From assembly GCF_030272615.1 (NCBI RefSeq), contig NC_081410.1:118055140-118119139 (forward strand): DNA of 64,000 nucleotides, written 5' to 3'. Source of the DNA: Cryptomeria japonica (lineage: Eukaryota > Streptophyta > Pinopsida > Cupressales > Cupressaceae). Made by a program: the position numbers and the translations under genes. Shown in pieces: positions 59,992 to 64,000 of the stretch. The notes beneath the pieces are model-generated. The model worked only from the letters and a program-made list of their open reading frames with translations. It searched no databases and was not told the DNA's origin. Every line of letters begins with the position of its first letter. The stretch's first letter is position 1.

Positions 59992-62945
59992 ATGCCTAAA
60001 TCGGCGGTAGAATCATCAAAGACACCTGCTGTAGCCGAGACATCACGAGCGTCCAAATCAGATATCCCTCGCAGAGTCAAAAGGATGAAGTATCAATATT
60101 AAAGAGGGGGATTGAGGGAATCAAAAGTTCAGAGGGTCTGGGAGAATGTAGGTGATACTGACCTAGGGCATATTGATATTCAAGATTTCAGAAACCGAGT
60201 CTTCTCCCCTAATGCCTATGGCAGGCCTAGGTGGATGATGGAAAGCGGCATTGCCTAGGCAGCAGGATCTCCCCCGGCAGTGCAAAACTATGAGCTAGTA
60301 GTAGAGGCTGCCCGACACTACCAACCAGGCTCCAGATTGGTGCTCCTCGAGAACATAGTCCTCGCTAACTTCACTCTTGAAGCCATTGGAGACACATTTG
60401 ACATTCCCTTCCCGAACAACCCCATAGCAACAACAATAGATGAAGTGCAGGGGGCATATGATATGAACCCCGCCAGATGCAGAACACTGATAAATGAAGA
60501 GTGGTACAAGGAGAGAAGACCTCCAAGTGTCAGGATTGGGAAAAAGACCCCTAGAAGCAACTTTCACAACGAGCATGGGGACATGGTCACATTACGCAGT
60601 AGGATTATGGGACTTCCCCAATCCAACTACTTTGAGGAATGGATGTTCTACTTCACAGAACAGGTCTTCACTGGGAAATCCAAGTTTGATTGGGCCCAGA
60701 TTATAAGCGACAACATCCACACCCAACTAATCGAACTTGGGACAAAGAAGTACTTCACTATGACCTCCAATTTGGTCTACATGTTTGCCAGAAACCAGCC
60801 ACTACCGGGTTTGATCATGAAAGGTGAAATTGGGAATGGGCCTGATCAGGTGAAGGTATACGATTGTTATCCACAGCTACACTATCAGGACATAGCTCAA
60901 AGAGAAAGGAACAGCCCTGCCTATGGAGTTGGTCAGTATGAGCACGTCAATGACGCCTTCACAATGCGCCTGGTCAGGCTGATGCAGGGAGGATTACACA
61001 TAAGGCTTTCAGAGCAAGCTACTATTCTAGTACAGAGGTATGGGGCCTAGTTCATCCAGTTCCCAAGGTTCTCCTACATCTAGATAGCTGGCTTTGAGGG
61101 TGCTCATTTTCGACTTCCACGGTACCCAACCGACAAGATAGTTCTCCTGGAAGTCACAAGGCAGTCACGTCCAGCAAACAACTTACTCAGAGACAGGAAG
61201 CAGTCTGAATTCGCATTCCCTATGGTTATAGGTAATCAGGATGTCTATCTAAAGAACCCATCCCAGTTAAAGGAATCCTTTGCAGAACTAGCCTCCTATG
61301 GCCTACAAGAGCATCTTCCAAGGAAATGCTTTGATCGCGACAATCTGGCAAAGAGGGCCTATGGCAGGCGATACAGAGCAAAAGAATCAATTGAAGATTA
61401 TTGGAAGAACTGCTCTGATGACTATGAGGTCCGAAGGCGCGAATATTCGAGGTTGAGTGTGCAACAAATGCGACTCTATGAATACCGTTGGATCCCAGAT
61501 CAATTGACAGATTCAGGAAATTGCCTGCAAGTCCGGATTTTTGAGGCGATAAGACATCTTTTGCCAGGAATCGATTGGTCGCAAGACCCGATCACTGATT
61601 TTGAGGCGGTCATGGCAGCCCTAGGAAGATATACTGATCAGTGGTTGCACCAGCAAATTGAGCGACTTATACATGAGGGAGTCCAGTTCACCTACCACTT
61701 GATGGGTAACCTTGATTCTTAGTCCTTTGAAGATAAGGGAACTTCCAGTGCACCTAAGGAAGAGATTGAAAAGCCTGAGAAAAGGAAGAAGGCTAAGGCC
61801 AGCAGAGGAACTCGAACATCCAAAAGAACAAGAAGGGAAAAGATCACTATTAGGAGACCAGAGGTCACTTCACCATCAAAGGACCCCAGTTCGTCTGATG
61901 ATGTAGTCGAACTAGATTATATACCTGCTCCGCCTTCCCAAAGTGATATTGACGCATTTGGAGCTGATGATCCTCCTGCACCCGACGTGTTGGATGTTGA
62001 GCCAAGAGCCATTGAATCAGCCGAACCTGATAACCAAGTTGAGGAAGGAGAGACTCCATCCACTCAGGGGATTGAATTGCATGAACCCACCCAACAGAGC
62101 CACCATGAATTGCTACTCCATAATACTACCAAGGATGACTCCACTGTTGAAGGAGAGCAAAGGATAGATGATACCCACGAGCCTGAAAAGACTGAAGAAC
62201 AACCATCACATGAAAATACTAGGCAATTGTTCAGTGAAGTGGGAGAGAATTCGGCTGCGAGCAAGGAACTTGACACTTCCTCTACTCCTCCTATAACGGA
62301 ATAGCTGCAAATATGCGATGAGCCGGCTGAAAACATTAAAGAACAGAGTGCCCATTTAACCATAGCATCAGCCCAGACTGTACCTCAAGAATGGTTAATT
62401 GCTCGAGCTCAGCGCAAGGCGCCACCAAGCCATCCATCGACTTGGAGGACATCTTCTCACATATAGACCAAGCCAATGCCAAGGGGAAGAAAAAGCCCAA
62501 GGCGTATTCCAGGATAACCAAAGATGAGCAAAGGAACCGTACCCTTCATATTGCCACCCCACCTGTAGACAAGCCAGTAGATAAGATTACACTGGCTGAT
62601 TATAGCATCACGACTATCCCCATCGGACGAGCCACTAAGGACCCGGAAAAGGAGGAATTCAAGGATTCAGTACAGAACATGCTCAGGCAACTTGAAGAGA
62701 TGACAGCTGAAAAGAACATGTATCAAGCTCGTGCTGAACAGGCCGAGGGGTACATTGACCAACTCCTACGACCATTGCACAATGCTTCTAAATCCCACAT
62801 TCCCCCAACAGCATTCGCACAAAGAACCACGATAGAATTTGAAGGAGTACGAGATACTGCAAAGGCCGTCAAGGAATGGATGCGAGACCTTAAGGAAAAA
62901 GGAGAGCAAATTATTGAGGAGGTAAAAGAAATGGCCCACCATTGA
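59992..62945 (+). pseudogene. element F long ORF of unknown function (~980 codons)
   Basis: One frame runs from ATG 59992 (MPKSAVESSKTPAV) with stops TAA 60100 and TAG 60256, 61048, 61081, 61720 and 62302, then a frameshift near 62420 leads to the end at 62945. The N-terminal ~580 codons look globular (FRNRVFSPNAYGRPRW, IGDTFDIPFPNNPIATTIDE, KSKFDWAQIISDNIHTQL, IRLSEQATILVQRYG, DFEAVMAALGRYTDQWLHQQ). The rest is basic, then acidic and disordered, with a predicted coiled coil before the end. No protease, RT, integrase, knuckle or transposase motif is present. It resembles in layout the extra ORFs carried by large plant retrotransposons; I cannot name a family. Residues around the stops remain well formed, so decay looks recent. 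Confidence 0.6.
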
Positions 62946-63444
62946 GAGACCATTTTGGTCAAGTTACTCAAGGTAAAATGAGAATGCCTTAGAATCCATG
63001 AGGTAGCTGCTACAACCCTACCTCTTGTAAGGGCCCTTTTCTGGACCCAAGCACAAATCCCCACGCTCTCCGCCATCCTGGGCCCCCATGATATCGTGTA
63101 AGAACCCAACTTGGCTCTCCTCTGCTGACTGTTTCTTTTGAATGCAATAGATTTGAATTTGTTTTGGTTTTTGAATGTTTATAGATTTTTTTGTGTTTTT
63201 TTTTGGTAATAATGAGCAATGAAACAATACTGGAATAAACTCCTATGCTTAAAATAATACTGGAACAATAATATTACTGCTGGAATTAATTTACGAAACT
63301 ATCAAGGGAATGTTTGTTCTGTTTTATGGCCAATATGCCTAGAAAACAAATTCATTACAATGTAAGATAAAAACTTGATTTTTGCTGTCCCAGTAGTTGA
63401 AAAAAATCTGCCAACTGCAAATTTTAATTTTTTTGAAAAAAATT
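62946..63444. other. 3' flank of element F, no gene seen
   Basis: Probable 3' untranslated sequence becoming AT-rich; nothing conserved recognised. Confidence 0.4.
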
Positions 63445-63575
63445 ACTGTTCACGCGGCACTGTAGCAATCCGTACGGCGGCACTATTCATGCGGTACTGT
63501 TCACGCGGCACTGTAGCAATCCGTACGGCGGCACTATAGCGTTTACTGTAGCGCGGGTACTGTAGCAGCAATTGT
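63445..63575. repeat. 51-bp tandem repeat rich in GCACTGTAGC
   Basis: A segment from ACTGTTCACGCGGCACTG to GGCGGCACTAT occurs at 63445 and again at 63496, about 42 bases nearly identical. Partial GTACTGTAGC copies follow to about 63575. GC-rich with several CG sites in an AT-rich setting. Confidence 0.8.
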
Positions 63576-63599
63576 ATTTTGAAATGATTGCTTCAATTC

Positions 63600-64000
63600 T
63601 GATTTTTAATGGCTGCCAAATGAAACTGTAGGTCTGCAATTAATATATATTCGAAAATCTGCATACCCTAGATGTCTTCCCTTCTTTTTAAAGCCCAAAT
63701 AGAACTCCAGAATGAAGCTCTCCTGAAATGCCAAATTTAGTGGATATTTCACCACCTCAAATGGTTGCAACACTGAAGAATTGTCGCTCTCCAATGGCTG
63801 ACTGAATCAGAAACCCTTGGCTTCTTCTCCCAAGTTCATAACAAACAAATATCAATTCTCTGGATGGATGATATAAAATGAGCTCTTAAGTCCCTTCTTA
63901 TTCTTTCTTATGAGAGCTCGAACACTTTCTTGGCCAATGTGGGATTAAAGACATATTCACACATTATAATATTAAAGTGACTTTATTATTATAAAGTTAC
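63600..64000 (-). other. possible minus-strand LTR start or promoter segment
   Basis: Read on the minus strand, TTAATCCCACATTGGCC (near 63930-63946) resembles the conserved 5' part of many plant LTRs, followed by GGGACTTAAGAGCTC. The window ends before boundaries can be tested. Confidence 0.25.

Noticed and set aside
63900-64000. Cassandra-type TRIM element with 5S sequence
   Set aside because: Only the CCCACATTGG motif is present; no 5S rRNA-like sequence is visible before the window ends.

Overview
The window looks like nuclear DNA from a seed plant with a large, transposon-filled genome, most likely a gymnosperm such as a conifer. That assignment is inferred from the AT-rich, gene-poor sequence, many old and nested LTR retrotransposons, plant-type initiator-Met primer-binding sites (TTGGTATCAGAG) and one host gene fragment with large introns. 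Nothing in it looks prokaryotic or organellar.

Layout. 1-1.8 kb: tail and LTR of one element. 1.9-2.7 kb: an exon-like segment and a 52-bp tandem repeat. 2.86-11.6 kb: a ~350-bp tandem repeat split by a complete but dead Ty3/Gypsy chromovirus (element A, 3219-11156, target duplication TAGGG/TACGG). 12.1-16.1 kb, minus strand: an unrecognised multi-exon gene or gene relic (gene G), with a solo LTR (13493-14851, duplication ATTAT) in one intron and a 29-bp minisatellite just upstream. 18.0-19.3 kb: a Copia-like remnant and LTR. 20.2 kb: a tRNA-derived SINE with an 18-bp target duplication. 23.6-28.5 kb, minus strand: a 5'-truncated chromovirus (element B). 30.16-30.95 kb: a probable solo LTR. 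32139-38684: element C (duplication CTCAA), an LTR element with a zinc-knuckle Gag and a long second ORF but no protease, integrase or reverse transcriptase. 41372-48998, minus strand: element D (duplication GACAT/AACAT), a Copia-type element with a nearly intact Gag and no recognised pol. 50.8-52.2 kb, minus strand: the last three exons of a phosphoglycerate-mutase-like gene, the only clear host gene. 55.5-58.0 kb: a palindrome-rich stretch followed by a Ty3 relic (element E). 58.2-63 kb: element F, a promoter-like start, a leader of 27-bp repeats, a leader intron and a ~980-codon ORF of unknown function carrying six stop codons.

How they fit together. A and B are decayed autonomous-type chromoviruses. 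C and D share a Gag tail motif, a TGTTGG LTR start, a CATTGATG-CAA motif and repeated polypurine tracts, and look like non-autonomous members of a sirevirus-like Copia group that would need pol enzymes supplied in trans. The best candidates for undescribed biology are the second ORF of C, the ORF of F, and gene G. Almost every retroelement ORF is broken, and most in-frame stops I could list are TAG.

Limits: all similarity calls were made by eye, LTR divergences are rough counts over sub-segments, and intron-exon models rest on splice consensus and reading frame only.
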